From NCBI RefSeq assembly GCF_000328565.1, contig NC_019966.1, positions 4,588,001 through 4,652,000 of the forward strand: 64,000 bases of DNA, given 5' to 3'. The stretch is from Mycobacterium sp. JS623 (GTDB taxonomy: Bacteria > Actinomycetota > Actinomycetes > Mycobacteriales > Mycobacteriaceae). The position numbers and the translations under genes are program-made. The notes below the pieces were generated by a model, which did no database searches, was not told the origin of the DNA, and worked only from the letters and a program-made list of their open reading frames with translations. Position 1 is the stretch's first letter. The number at the start of each line of letters is the position of its first letter. Below, one piece after another: positions 16,317 through 25,455 of this stretch.

Positions 16317-16987
16317 CACACGGGGGCGAATTGTGAGATCAGCCAACGGCCGTCGATGTTGTCGAGCGTGACGCGAACGCTGGATGCGGTGTTGGTCGGC
16401 GCGGTGTGACCGACGATGACGGTCTGATTGACGTACAGCAGCACGTCGGCGTGGCTGGCGGTCTGCGACGTCAGCGCTGCGGCCGCGACGGTGGCCTTCG
16501 CCGATATCTGCTTTTGTTTAGCGCCAGGAATCACCACATCACGGGTCAACGAGGTGTAGGCGTCCAGGAACTTTCCGGTCATGCGGCTCTTGGCCGCTTC
16601 GAGGTCCTTGTCGACGGTCTCCGGCCGGTAGGACAGCAGGGCGACGGTGCCGTCGACCGCGGCCTGCACGGATGGCGGGTGGGCTGCCAGGTCCTCGCGC
16701 AGGGTGGCCTCCTGCCACTTCAAATAGCCTGCGGCCGATGCGATAAGCAACGCCAATGCCGGTAGGAGGGCGTAGGCGACGACCCGCGACCAACCATCGC
16801 GCCGGCTTGGCGGCCGCTCATCGTTGTGCGCTTCGTCTGCGTATGGAGCTGTCGCGGATGCGCCGATATCGTCGTTGCTGTCGTCGATCTCGTCGACAGC
16901 AGGGGCCGTTGACGTCGATGTGGGCGGGTCGTCGACGGATTCGGAATCTGTGGGGCCGCCGGCGCGGTGGGACGTCGGCCACCTCAT
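16316..16987 (-). CDS. Mce-associated membrane protein (Mam)
   Basis: 223 residues. The first 70 are acidic and low-complexity (Ser/Thr/Asp/Pro), cytoplasmic. A single transmembrane helix (about 70-92, YALLPALALLIASAAGYLKW) follows, then a periplasmic domain ending in DGRWLISQFAPV, the typical end of Mam proteins with a VirB8/NTF2-like fold. Mam proteins stabilise Mce complexes, as OrfABCD and LucA do in M. tuberculosis. Its start overlaps the end of the second Mam gene by four bases. Confidence 0.8.
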   Translation of the reverse strand: MRWPTSHRAGGPTDSESVDDPPTSTSTAPAVDEIDDSNDDIGASATAPYADEAHNDERPPSRRDGWSRVVAYALLPALALLIASAAGYLKWQEATLREDLAAHPPSVQAAVDGTVALLSYRPETVDKDLEAAKSRMTGKFLDAYTSLTRDVVIPGAKQKQISAKATVAAAALTSQTASHADVLLYVNQTVIVGHTAPTNTASSVRVTLDNIDGRWLISQFAPV

Positions 16988-17583
16988 TGCACGAACTCCA
17001 CGTTAGACACCTTCGCTTGGTCGCCGACGTGCTGAACGGTGATGCGCAGTCGCCATCCATGCGGATCCGGCTGCGGTGCACCGGCATTCGACGTCGTCAC
17101 GGTCACGGCTACCAATACCTGAGCGCTGTCGGCGGACTGTGACTCCAGTCCTGCGTCGGTGACCGTGCCGACCGTGGACGATTGCGATTTCTTGACCACA
17201 TCGATGAACGGCTGTGCACGCTTGGCGAAGTCGTCGTAGAACCCTCCAGTGGCCCCGTCCAGAATGCGCTGCACATCACGATCGGCCTGCTGCCAGTCGA
17301 TCGTCGTCAAATTCGTCGCGCCCTGCCTGGCCGCCTGTAGGAATTGGCTTCGCTCAGAAAGACTTTGGTGCGCCTGGTAGGCGCGAAAGCCCAACCACCC
17401 CGCCAGTGTCGCCAAGGCGACAACAGCTGCAGCGCCGACCACTATCGCTCGCCTCACCGTTGAGACAGGTGCTTTCGGCCTCGCAGCGGGCGCACCGTCT
17501 GCGTTGTCTGTGGCGGGCTCTGCCGAGTAGTCCTGGATGTCGAGGACATCGTCTATATCGGTGCGTTCAGTTGCTAGCGGCAT
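16984..17583 (-). CDS. Mce-associated membrane protein (Mam)
   Basis: 199 residues from ATG 17583; the open frame continues upstream through an unrelated Pro/Arg-rich stretch, so I chose this start. An acidic cytoplasmic tail (about 45 residues) is followed by one transmembrane helix (AIVVGAAAVVALATLAGWLGF). The periplasmic domain has DRDVQRILDGATGGFYDDFAKR and ends in GWRLRITVQHVGDQAKVSNVEFVQ. The FYDDF motif is typical of Mam proteins. It pairs with the following Mam gene. Confidence 0.8.
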   Translation of the reverse strand: MPLATERTDIDDVLDIQDYSAEPATDNADGAPAARPKAPVSTVRRAIVVGAAAVVALATLAGWLGFRAYQAHQSLSERSQFLQAARQGATNLTTIDWQQADRDVQRILDGATGGFYDDFAKRAQPFIDVVKKSQSSTVGTVTDAGLESQSADSAQVLVAVTVTTSNAGAPQPDPHGWRLRITVQHVGDQAKVSNVEFVQ

Positions 17584-17668
17584 ACCGTTGTTCCGTTCAT
17601 TGTCGTGGACGAAGGTGTCGCAGGACGCCCCTCGGTGGTCACGAAATGCCGTTGCGCCGCTGCGGTAT

Positions 17669-19147
17669 TCAGCCCGCTGGCGGGGGCAGCAGCATGTTCT
17701 GCCATGTCTTCTCCTCTGGCGCAGGCTGGCCCAAGTCGGATTGGGTGTAGACCTTTCCGTCGGGGCCGACATACTTGCCGGTTGCTGGGTCGTATTCTGC
17801 GGTGGCGATCGGCGGCGGGGCGGGTCCCGCCGATGTTGGCGGGGCAGGACCGGGTGCGGCTGCAGGCGGCGTTCCGGGCGGCAACTGTGGGATGTCCTGA
17901 CCAGACAGCGTGGCGTTGGGGTCGCCCTTCCAGTTGTAGCCGTCGTTGAGCGGCACATACTGCTCGTCGCTTTCGCACATCTTCACCGTCGGTGCGCGCT
18001 TGCCCGGCACTGTTTCGCACGGGATGTTGCGGGCACCGCGCACATTGAACGGCGAGTCCTGCGGGACCCTGCAATACAGGTCGCCGGGTGCGCGGTCGGG
18101 AGCGTCCTGGAACGTGGGTATCCGCTGCTGCTGTGCCGGCAGGAAACCGGTGGTGCATGGCGGCGGCAGGTTGAGGTTGAGGTTGAAGCTCAGGTATTGG
18201 CCTTTGTAGTCCTGCTTGGTGTTGACGTTGGCCACCAAGCCCGCCTGGCCGTAGGCGACGGACTGAGGCAGCAATACCAGCAGCTGCTCGATGTCGTTTT
18301 GGTAAGTCAGCCCGACCTGGCCAATGCTGGCTATATTCGCCAGCAGAATCGGCAACGTCGGTTTTAGCCGCTCGACCAGCTGGCGTACCTCGCCGGCGGC
18401 GGGGCCGCCCTTGTCGATGACGCCGGCGACGTCGGCGTCATGCTTCTGCAACTCACTGGTGACGGTGGCCAGGTTTGACGCCCACGCCTGAATCGCATCG
18501 GACGTGTTGGTCTGCGAATCCAGGACCGGCTTGGATTGGTCGATCAGTGCGATCAGTGGGTCCAGATTCTTGCGTGCCTCGATGGCCAGCTCGGATGAGC
18601 CCTTGACCAGGCGGGACAGTTCGGGGCCGAGACCGCCCACGGCGGTGTAGGACTCGTCGATGACGGTCTTCAGGTTCTCGCGAGGCACTGCCTTCAGACC
18701 GTTGTTCAGGGTGTCGAGCAGCGAGTTGATGTCGGGCGGCACAGTGCTGTCGGCTACCGGAATCACGTCGCCGTTCTTCAGCGGAGCTGAGGTGCCGTTG
18801 CGGGGCAGCAACTCGACGAACTGTTCACCGATCGCCGTCTGGCTGTGCACTTCGGCCTTGAGATCCGATGGGATGTCGATCCCGGATTTCAGCGACAACT
18901 GCGCTTCGACACCGCTGTCGGTCAGGTGCACCGATTGGACCCGGCCCACCTCGGTGCCGCGATAGGTGACATTGCCGGTGCTGTAGAGCCCGCCGGTTTC
19001 CGGCAGTTGCAAGGTCACCGTATAGCGGCCGACACCGAATACCCTGGCCGGCAATTTCATGAAGTGAAGCGCCATTGTGGCCATCGCAACGAGCGCGATC
19101 ACGGCAAAGAGGGCCAGTTGGATTTTCATCCGTCGAGGTAAATGCAT
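17669..19147 (-). CDS. mceF: Mce-family protein MceF
   Basis: 492 residues. An N-terminal signal-anchor (MKIQLALFAVIALVAMATMAL) leads into the MCE domain: YTVTLQLPETGGLYSTGNVTYRGTEVGRVQSV and SQTAIGEQFVELLP. Coiled-coil-rich helices (about 150-300) follow, forming the periplasmic needle, and then a Pro/Ala-rich tail of about 100 residues. In M. smegmatis Mce1, six such subunits assemble one hetero-hexameric tube that delivers lipids to the YrbE permeases. Being last in order, with this tail, it is MceF. Its ATG directly abuts the TAA of mceE. Confidence 0.88.
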   Translation of the reverse strand: MHLPRRMKIQLALFAVIALVAMATMALHFMKLPARVFGVGRYTVTLQLPETGGLYSTGNVTYRGTEVGRVQSVHLTDSGVEAQLSLKSGIDIPSDLKAEVHSQTAIGEQFVELLPRNGTSAPLKNGDVIPVADSTVPPDINSLLDTLNNGLKAVPRENLKTVIDESYTAVGGLGPELSRLVKGSSELAIEARKNLDPLIALIDQSKPVLDSQTNTSDAIQAWASNLATVTSELQKHDADVAGVIDKGGPAAGEVRQLVERLKPTLPILLANIASIGQVGLTYQNDIEQLLVLLPQSVAYGQAGLVANVNTKQDYKGQYLSFNLNLNLPPPCTTGFLPAQQQRIPTFQDAPDRAPGDLYCRVPQDSPFNVRGARNIPCETVPGKRAPTVKMCESDEQYVPLNDGYNWKGDPNATLSGQDIPQLPPGTPPAAAPGPAPPTSAGPAPPPIATAEYDPATGKYVGPDGKVYTQSDLGQPAPEEKTWQNMLLPPPAG

Positions 19148-20311
19148 TTATGGCCCCTGATCCCAGCGGTACGGGATGGTCAGCGGGTTGCCCGGGTTGT
19201 TCGGCCCCCCGGCGGTGCACGGACTCGGATATTGGCCGATCGTGCGGCCCCACTGGAGCTCCAGCTCGGTCAGATCGCATTCCCACCGGGTTCCGGTGAA
19301 GAATCCCGAGTCGATGCGGCTCAGCGTCAGGTCGACGATCGCCGTGAGATTGGCGTAGTCGCCTCGCTGCCATTTCTCGATCGTCTCGTTCGGGAACGGG
19401 TAGGTGGGAATCAGGCCGAGTGATCGCGTGAGGCTGGGGCCGGCGTTGGCCAGCGACTCCAACACGGGTCCGATCTGTCTCAGCTCCTTGACCAGGTTTT
19501 CCTTGGTTTGGTTGACCGTGTCGACGGTCAAGGCACTGAACTTGCCGAGCTGATCGGCGGCCTCGACGAGGTTGTCCCGCTCGTTGTTGAGCACCGCGAG
19601 TGCATCGGGAATGGTGTTGAGCGCCTTGTCCAGAACGGGTTTGCGCGCGGCGAGCTTTCCAGTCAGCTGGTTCAGGCTGTCGGTGGCCGCGATGATGTCA
19701 CCGGTCTGGTCGTTGACGTATGCGGTGAACTTGTCCAGTTGCTCGATCAGGCTTCTCAGGTCCTTCTCCCGGCCCCGGAACGCGGTGCTGAATGCCTCGG
19801 TGATGTCCTGCACCTGGCCCAGCCCGCCACCGTTGAGCACCATTGACAGCGCCGCAAGCGTCTGCTCGACCGTCGGAAAGGCTCCGCCGTGCGACAGCGG
19901 AATCAGTGAGCCGTTGTGCAGCTTGCCCTGCGGTGGGGCGTCCGTCGGTGGTGCCAGCTCGACGTGCAACGATCCCAGCAAGCTGGTCTGGCCGAGCTTG
20001 ATGGTCGCATTGGCGGGCATGTCGACACCGCCGTTGAGCTTCATCGTCAGCAGCGCGTGCCAGTCCTGGCGCTCAATCTTGGTCACGGTGCCCACCGTTA
20101 CGTCTGCGACCCGTACTCGTGCATTCGGCTGCAGGTTGCTGATGTCCGGCATCTGTGCCTGGATCTCGAAGGAGCCGGGGCCGCCGCCCTGAGTGCCCGG
20201 CAGCGAGAGCGTGTTGAGCCCGCGCCAGCTGGCGCAGCCGGACGCCGCGGCCAACACCACGATCGTCATCGCCAGGTGTATCGCCAAGCGGCGCAACGGG
20301 TGCCGTCTCAT
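19148..20311 (-). CDS. mceE: Mce-family lipoprotein MceE (LprN-like)
   Basis: 387 residues. ATG 20311 overlaps the mceD stop; the longer open frame upstream is rejected. The N-terminus is a lipoprotein signal with Ala-Ala-Ala-Ser-Gly-Cys, acylated at Cys26, which distinguishes MceE from its neighbours. The MCE domain follows (ISNLQPNARVRVADVTVGTVTKIERQ and LGQTSLLGSLHVELAPP), then helical segments, and a C-terminus with two cysteines (WECDL and SPCTAG). The lipid anchor would fix the Mce tube to the outer leaflet of the inner membrane. Confidence 0.88.
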   Translation of the reverse strand: MRRHPLRRLAIHLAMTIVVLAAASGCASWRGLNTLSLPGTQGGGPGSFEIQAQMPDISNLQPNARVRVADVTVGTVTKIERQDWHALLTMKLNGGVDMPANATIKLGQTSLLGSLHVELAPPTDAPPQGKLHNGSLIPLSHGGAFPTVEQTLAALSMVLNGGGLGQVQDITEAFSTAFRGREKDLRSLIEQLDKFTAYVNDQTGDIIAATDSLNQLTGKLAARKPVLDKALNTIPDALAVLNNERDNLVEAADQLGKFSALTVDTVNQTKENLVKELRQIGPVLESLANAGPSLTRSLGLIPTYPFPNETIEKWQRGDYANLTAIVDLTLSRIDSGFFTGTRWECDLTELELQWGRTIGQYPSPCTAGGPNNPGNPLTIPYRWDQGP

Positions 20312-21663
20312 GAGCCACCTCCGGGGAGAACCATCATTCCGGGCAGGCCCGCCCCGGGATCCGTGGCAACGGTAGGTGCGGCCGGCTCGTTTGCGCTGGT
20401 CGCCTCGGCGGCTAGTGGCGGCCCGGGTGGTGGAGCCGACGGCGGCGGTGCCGCCTCCGCCGGCAACGCAGAATCGGGGGCCGGTGGCACATAGTCCGGG
20501 CGCATCCACGGCTCGCTGTAGGTGACCTCATTGGGTCTGGCCTCCGCGCCGACGAAGAGGTTCTCCCCGAGCGGGGGGAAGTTGTACTGGCGGTTTTTCA
20601 CGATCGGAGCCAGATACTGCACGCAGAGCTTTGCCGCTTGCTCACCGCCCATCCGGGAGGCCGACTGTATCGCCCCGCAGAGGAACGAGATCGGGTTAGC
20701 GAAGTTGTTCACTGCCAGCGCGCCGGTCAGTGAGCCGTTGGCCGGCTCGTAGATGTTGTTGAAGTTCTGAATGGTCGACGGGGCAATATGCAGTGTCTGC
20801 TTGATGTCATCGAGGCTGTCGACCAGCACCTTCGTGATCGACGTCAATTTGTCCGACGTCGTGCCGATCGCTTCGCGGTTGTCGGCCACAAAGCTCTGCA
20901 CATCGCCGACCACCGAGTTGAGGTCCTGGGCCGCCTGACCGACCTTGTTCGGGTCGTCGGCCAGCACCGAGGACACCGAAGCCAGGTTCTGGTTGAGCTG
21001 TTCGAGCAGATCGGTGCTGTCGTGCAGTGCGGTCACCAGGGTCGACAGATTTTTGAAGGTGGCGAAGATGTCCTTGCTGTGGTCGCCCAGCGTGGACACG
21101 GCCTGCGACAACTTGATTACGGTGTCGCGGATGTTGGCGCCTTGCCCCCGTAGGTTGGTGGCCGCGGTGTTGATGAACTCACCGAGCGTGCTGACGCCGC
21201 CCGGCTTGTCGGGCTGCAACAGTTTGGTTACCCGCTCGAGTTGGACACGGATGTCGTCCCACTCGACCGGCACCGCGGTGCGGTCCTGCGGTATGACCGC
21301 GCCGTCCTGCATCGTCGGGCCAGCCGTGTAGGGCGGCGTCAGCTGGATGGCCCTACCCGTTACCAGCTGGGGCGACAAGATCGCAGCTTTGACGTCGGCC
21401 GGCACCTTGTAGTCGCGATCAAACGAGAAGGTGATCTTTGCCCGCTCGGGCTGCGGCTCAATCTTGTCGATCTTGCCTACCGGCACGCCCCGGATGAGCA
21501 CGTCGTCGCCGGGGAACACTCCGGTGCTGTTGTCGAAATAGGCGATCACCGTTGTTTTTGCGACCTGATCGGCGACCCGCACGACAACGACCACACCGGC
21601 GACGAGCACAAGGGCGAGCAAGATCGCCAGCAGGACGCGTGGACGTCGCAGCCGCGCCATCAT
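20308..21663 (-). CDS. mceD: Mce-family protein MceD
   Basis: 451 residues from ATG 21663, overlapping the mceC stop. The signal-anchor LLAILLALVLVAGVVVVV is followed by the MCE domain (AYFDNSTGVFPGDDVLIRGVPVGKIDKIE and ILSPQLVTGRAIQLTPPY), the long periplasmic helical region and a Pro/Ala-rich C-terminal tail of about 70 residues. MceD is one of six non-identical subunits of the lipid-translocating tube. Confidence 0.88.
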   Translation of the reverse strand: MMARLRRPRVLLAILLALVLVAGVVVVVRVADQVAKTTVIAYFDNSTGVFPGDDVLIRGVPVGKIDKIEPQPERAKITFSFDRDYKVPADVKAAILSPQLVTGRAIQLTPPYTAGPTMQDGAVIPQDRTAVPVEWDDIRVQLERVTKLLQPDKPGGVSTLGEFINTAATNLRGQGANIRDTVIKLSQAVSTLGDHSKDIFATFKNLSTLVTALHDSTDLLEQLNQNLASVSSVLADDPNKVGQAAQDLNSVVGDVQSFVADNREAIGTTSDKLTSITKVLVDSLDDIKQTLHIAPSTIQNFNNIYEPANGSLTGALAVNNFANPISFLCGAIQSASRMGGEQAAKLCVQYLAPIVKNRQYNFPPLGENLFVGAEARPNEVTYSEPWMRPDYVPPAPDSALPAEAAPPPSAPPPGPPLAAEATSANEPAAPTVATDPGAGLPGMMVLPGGGS

Positions 21664-23015
21664 GGTTGGCCCCCGGGTGCCAGCGGCGGCACCTCGCCGG
21701 GTGCGGGAACATAGACCGGCGACGGTGTCGGTTCAGGCGTGGACTGCAGCTGCGGCGGCGACGGCGCCGGCGGACCCGGTGGCGGGCCGCCTGGCGGCGG
21801 GGCCGGCGGTGGTTCGCGGTAGGGATAGCAGCCTGTAGGGCCGGGCAGCGGCAAGCCTGGCGGACCGCACCCCTCTTCGCCGGGCTTTCCGGTGATGGCA
21901 TCGGGCAGCGTCAGACGCGGCTCCCCTCCTTGCCCTGTCCGCGGGTACGGCACCGGCAATGCCGGAGTTCCGGGCTGGCCGGTCTGCGGATCGGTTAGCT
22001 GCGACGGAAGCAACGTCGACGGGTCCAGCCCCAGATCGGAGAATGCGGCATCGACGAACGGCTGCACGAACTGACCCGGGAACAAGTTGACCACGTATGC
22101 CTTGAAGAACGGACCAGACGACACGGATTCGCCAAGCGACATGGCGTAGGAGTTGAGCAGCTTGATGGCCTGTCGCACGCGCTCCTTACGGTCATCGACA
22201 ATGGCCAGTACCCCGTTGAGCTTGTCCAACGCGGGGCGCAGCTGCTGTCGGTTCTCGGTGATGAATCCCTTCAACTGCCGCGACACGGCCGAGATGTTGC
22301 CCCAGATCTGATCCAGCGCAGCGCTTTGCGTCTGCAGCTGGGCCAGCAAGGCGTTGGTGTCGTGCACCAAACTGACCACCTGGTCAGTGCGTTTGGCGAG
22401 CACGCCCGTCGCCTTGGCCGCGTTGTCCAGCAGGTTGCGCAGTTGGGCGTCGCGTTCGTTGAGTGTCTGCGAGAACCGCGCCACCCCGGACACAGCATTT
22501 CGCAGATCTGGTGAGGTGTCGGCAAACGTTTGCGACAGCGTGGCCAGCGAGTCCGACAACAGGTTGGTGTTCAGCCCGCTGATGGTGGTGGCCAAATCGC
22601 CCAGCGCGTCCGGCAGTTGGTAGGGCGATGTCGTCCGGTCGATCGGAATGGGGGCGGCCAGCTCGGCATCCCCTCGGGGGATGACGTCGAGCACCTTGCT
22701 GCCCAGCAAGCTCTTGGTTTTGATCGCGGCCTCGGTGCGGTTTCCCAGGAAGATGGTCTTGTCGACACTGAACTTGACCAGCACACCGGGTCCGTCGAGT
22801 TCGATGCTTGACACCTTGCCTGCCGGAAAGCCGGATATGTCGACGGAGGCGCCCGAGCGCAGTCCTCCGGCGTCGGCGAAGTACGCCGAATAGTCCCTGG
22901 ACTGGTTCACGAAGGGCAGCTTCTGGTAGTTGAGCGCGGCCAGCACGACGGTGAGGACTGCCACCACGCCGACGGTGCCGATGATCAGGGGGCTGCGTTC
23001 GGAGAATGACCTCAT
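21660..23015 (-). CDS. mceC: Mce-family protein MceC with long proline-rich tail
   Basis: 451 residues from ATG 23015 (ATGA overlap with mceB); an in-frame ATG 12 bases earlier is possible. The signal-anchor SPLIIGTVGVVAVLTVVLAAL is followed by the MCE domain (SAYFADAGGLRSGASVDISGFPAGKVSSIEL and KTKSLLGSKVLDVIPRG). Helices run to about residue 330, then a roughly 110-residue Pro/Gly-rich tail with multiple PPPG-type repeats. Such tails are known in MceC and may reach into the cell wall. Confidence 0.88.
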   Translation of the reverse strand: MRSFSERSPLIIGTVGVVAVLTVVLAALNYQKLPFVNQSRDYSAYFADAGGLRSGASVDISGFPAGKVSSIELDGPGVLVKFSVDKTIFLGNRTEAAIKTKSLLGSKVLDVIPRGDAELAAPIPIDRTTSPYQLPDALGDLATTISGLNTNLLSDSLATLSQTFADTSPDLRNAVSGVARFSQTLNERDAQLRNLLDNAAKATGVLAKRTDQVVSLVHDTNALLAQLQTQSAALDQIWGNISAVSRQLKGFITENRQQLRPALDKLNGVLAIVDDRKERVRQAIKLLNSYAMSLGESVSSGPFFKAYVVNLFPGQFVQPFVDAAFSDLGLDPSTLLPSQLTDPQTGQPGTPALPVPYPRTGQGGEPRLTLPDAITGKPGEEGCGPPGLPLPGPTGCYPYREPPPAPPPGGPPPGPPAPSPPQLQSTPEPTPSPVYVPAPGEVPPLAPGGQP

Positions 23016-24037
23016 TTCGGCGCGCACCGTCCCGTGCTCTGGCCTGCGACCTTGACGTAGACAGGCTGGCCGCCTTTTCCGTTGAGTTTCAGCACAACGT
23101 CGCAGAGGTAGAAGCTGAAGAAATCGCCGTACATGCCCTGCCGGCCCAGCGCGCGGTATTTGTCCGGCAGGGTGTCGATGATCTTCTCGACGTACTCGTG
23201 GTCGGCCACCACAATGCCCGCGGTCCGGTCGGTCTCGTGCACCACCTTCTGAAAGGGCTCTCGGGCTTGGGACATCAGGTCGGCAACCGAACCGGCGGCG
23301 GCGTTGGTGTAGGCCACCGCGTTTGAAATGTCCGTCTTGCGTTGCGACAGACGACCGATGAGCTCCGACAGCGATGTCACCGCTTTATCCAGCTTGTCGC
23401 TCTGACCGCTCAACGAGCCCAGCACGACGTTGAGATTGTCGACGACCTGCCCGATGAGCTGATCGCGGTCGGCCAGCGTGTTGGTCACCGCGGCCGCCTG
23501 GTCCAGGAACGAGCCGATCGTGGGACCCTGTCCCTGAAACGCCTGCAGTAGCTGCCCGCTCAACTCATTGACTTGCTCCGGGTTCAACGCCCGAAACAGC
23601 GGCCGAAAGCCACCGATCACCGCATCTAGATCCAACGCGGGTTGGGTGCGCGAGGCTGGGATCGTATCGCCTGGGTTGAGCTTCTTGACTCCCCCGGTGC
23701 CTTCCTCCAGGGCCAGATAGCGGTCGCCGAACAGGTTGTCGTATCGGATCACTGCCCGGCTTCCTTCGGTGAGGACGACGGAATCGTCCGCAGTGAAGTC
23801 GACCCGCACGGTCGCATCGCGGTTCACAGTGATGGTCTGAACCTTGCCGACTTCCACGCCGGCGATCCGCACCAGGCTGTTCTTTCGCATGTTGGACACG
23901 TTGGTGAACACGGCGGAGTACGTCTTGCCCTCGGTGAACCGGAACTCCGCGAAGATCGTCAGCAGCGTAAACGCGCCCAACAGGCAGACCGTCAAGAAGA
24001 TGGCCAGACGCCAGGCGGCTGCTCGGAAGTTTCCCAT
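23012..24037 (-). CDS. mceB: Mce-family protein MceB
   Basis: 341 residues from ATG 24037; the frame is open much further upstream but homology starts at Met-Gly-Asn-Phe. The signal-anchor (LAIFLTVCLLGAFTLLTIFAEF) leads into the MCE domain: TYSAVFTNVSNMRKNSLVRIAGVEVGKVQTI and IRYDNLFGDRYLALEEG. It has no proline-rich tail, as usual for MceB, and ends in a conserved two-cysteine region (YLCDVVLKLNG and TGRCAPK). The start lies 35 bases after the mceA stop, with GGAGGGAA upstream. Confidence 0.88.
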   Translation of the reverse strand: MGNFRAAAWRLAIFLTVCLLGAFTLLTIFAEFRFTEGKTYSAVFTNVSNMRKNSLVRIAGVEVGKVQTITVNRDATVRVDFTADDSVVLTEGSRAVIRYDNLFGDRYLALEEGTGGVKKLNPGDTIPASRTQPALDLDAVIGGFRPLFRALNPEQVNELSGQLLQAFQGQGPTIGSFLDQAAAVTNTLADRDQLIGQVVDNLNVVLGSLSGQSDKLDKAVTSLSELIGRLSQRKTDISNAVAYTNAAAGSVADLMSQAREPFQKVVHETDRTAGIVVADHEYVEKIIDTLPDKYRALGRQGMYGDFFSFYLCDVVLKLNGKGGQPVYVKVAGQSTGRCAPK

Positions 24038-24071
24038 CAGCTTCCCTCCGGGTTGTGCAGATCGTCGGCGG

Positions 24072-25451
24072 TCACGGCGGCGTCTGGCCGTTCTGGTCTG
24101 GCTGCGCCGGCCCCGGTGCGGGCCCTGCCGGTGCCACCCCGGGCCACAGCGGCACCCCGCCCGGCCCGTACAGCGGCGCACCGTAGGGCGGTGCCCCGGG
24201 GTATGGGACCGGCCCGATCGCCGGCCCCGGGAGGCACTGGCGGATGCTGGGCGGCCGAGGCGCAGCACGGGTGACGGGGAAGTAGTCGCCCCAGCAGGGA
24301 TGCCCGATGCCGGGGTTGGGCCGGATATCGACGCCGGTTCCAAATCCGGTGTTTGTGATGAGCTGGCGCACCGGGAAGTTCTTCGTCGCGTCGGGCAGCG
24401 AGCCACACCCGGGTTTCCCGCCGGGTCCGCCCTTTGCCGCCACGATGGGGAGGTTGTCGGGATAGGCGTAGGGGTCGTTGCCCAGCAGCAGGCCGACATC
24501 GAGGTGAATCGTCCGACCGTCAGCGCCGCCCCACACCGAATAGCCGCCGTTGTTGAGGAACCACGTCGCCCCTTGCAGCCAGCAGGTGTATTCCGGGTTG
24601 TACTTGAGTAACAGGTTCGTCGTCGGCTCGAGGGTGTTGACCGATGCCACGAGACTGTCCTTGCTCGTGGCGAGCAGATCGGTCCCGGACTTTGCGAAGC
24701 CAATGACGTTGAGCAGCAAGCTATCCAGCGCACCCGAATGATTCACGACGGTTGTGCTTGTGGTGCTGGCGGCGTTAAGGATCGTCAGAATATCGTCGGC
24801 GGCCGCGGCGTAGGTGTCGTTGAAGTTCTTGAATGAGCGCCAGTCTGCGCGGATGGTCTCAGTGCGTGCGTTCAGTGCAGTCAACACCTCGTTGAGGTCG
24901 GTGGTGGCCTGACCGATCCGTTCGCCTTGCCCGCGCACTCCCTCGGCCACCGCACTGAGCACCGAGTTCAGCTTCGCCGGATCGACCATGTCAAGCAGGT
25001 CCACGACGTTCTCGAAGACCGTGTTCACCTCGGTGGTGACGTTCTTCGAGACCAGCACCGCGCCGGCGGCAAGCCTGGCAGCGCTCGGGTCCTGCGGATA
25101 GACCAGGTCGACGAACTTGGCGCCGAATGCCGTGGTGACCCTGATCTGTGCCTGCACGTTGGCCGGGATGTAGCGGATCTGGTCGGGCTGGATCTCCAGC
25201 GTCAATCTGGTGCCGTCTTTGGCGGTCGACACCTGGCTGACCCGTCCGACCTGCACACCACGCAACTTGACCTTGGCGTTGGTTTCCAAGATGAGCCCGG
25301 AGCGATCCGATGTCAGAGTCACCGGGACGTAAGACCTGAACGTGCCCGCAAAAAGCGTCGAGGTTGCGAACAGGAACGCGGCGATCGCCGCCAATAGGAT
25401 GATCGTCCACCACCCGGTGGGGATGCGTTGTTCTCCTGGCCGTGGTTCCAT
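24072..25451 (-). CDS. mceA: Mce-family protein MceA
   Basis: 459 residues. The signal-anchor WWTIILLAAIAAFLFATSTLF is followed by the MCE domain (SDRSGLILETNAKVKLRGVQVGRVSQV, then TTAFGAKFVDLVYP). Next comes a long helical domain and the MceA-specific C-terminal region with YTCWLQGATWFLNNGG and a Pro/Gly/Tyr-rich tail of about 60 residues. It is first of the six substrate-binding subunits and follows yrbEB by four bases. Which mce class (mce1-mce7) this operon belongs to cannot be decided from order alone. Confidence 0.88.
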   Translation of the reverse strand: MEPRPGEQRIPTGWWTIILLAAIAAFLFATSTLFAGTFRSYVPVTLTSDRSGLILETNAKVKLRGVQVGRVSQVSTAKDGTRLTLEIQPDQIRYIPANVQAQIRVTTAFGAKFVDLVYPQDPSAARLAAGAVLVSKNVTTEVNTVFENVVDLLDMVDPAKLNSVLSAVAEGVRGQGERIGQATTDLNEVLTALNARTETIRADWRSFKNFNDTYAAAADDILTILNAASTTSTTVVNHSGALDSLLLNVIGFAKSGTDLLATSKDSLVASVNTLEPTTNLLLKYNPEYTCWLQGATWFLNNGGYSVWGGADGRTIHLDVGLLLGNDPYAYPDNLPIVAAKGGPGGKPGCGSLPDATKNFPVRQLITNTGFGTGVDIRPNPGIGHPCWGDYFPVTRAAPRPPSIRQCLPGPAIGPVPYPGAPPYGAPLYGPGGVPLWPGVAPAGPAPGPAQPDQNGQTPP

Positions 25452-25455
25452 ACCG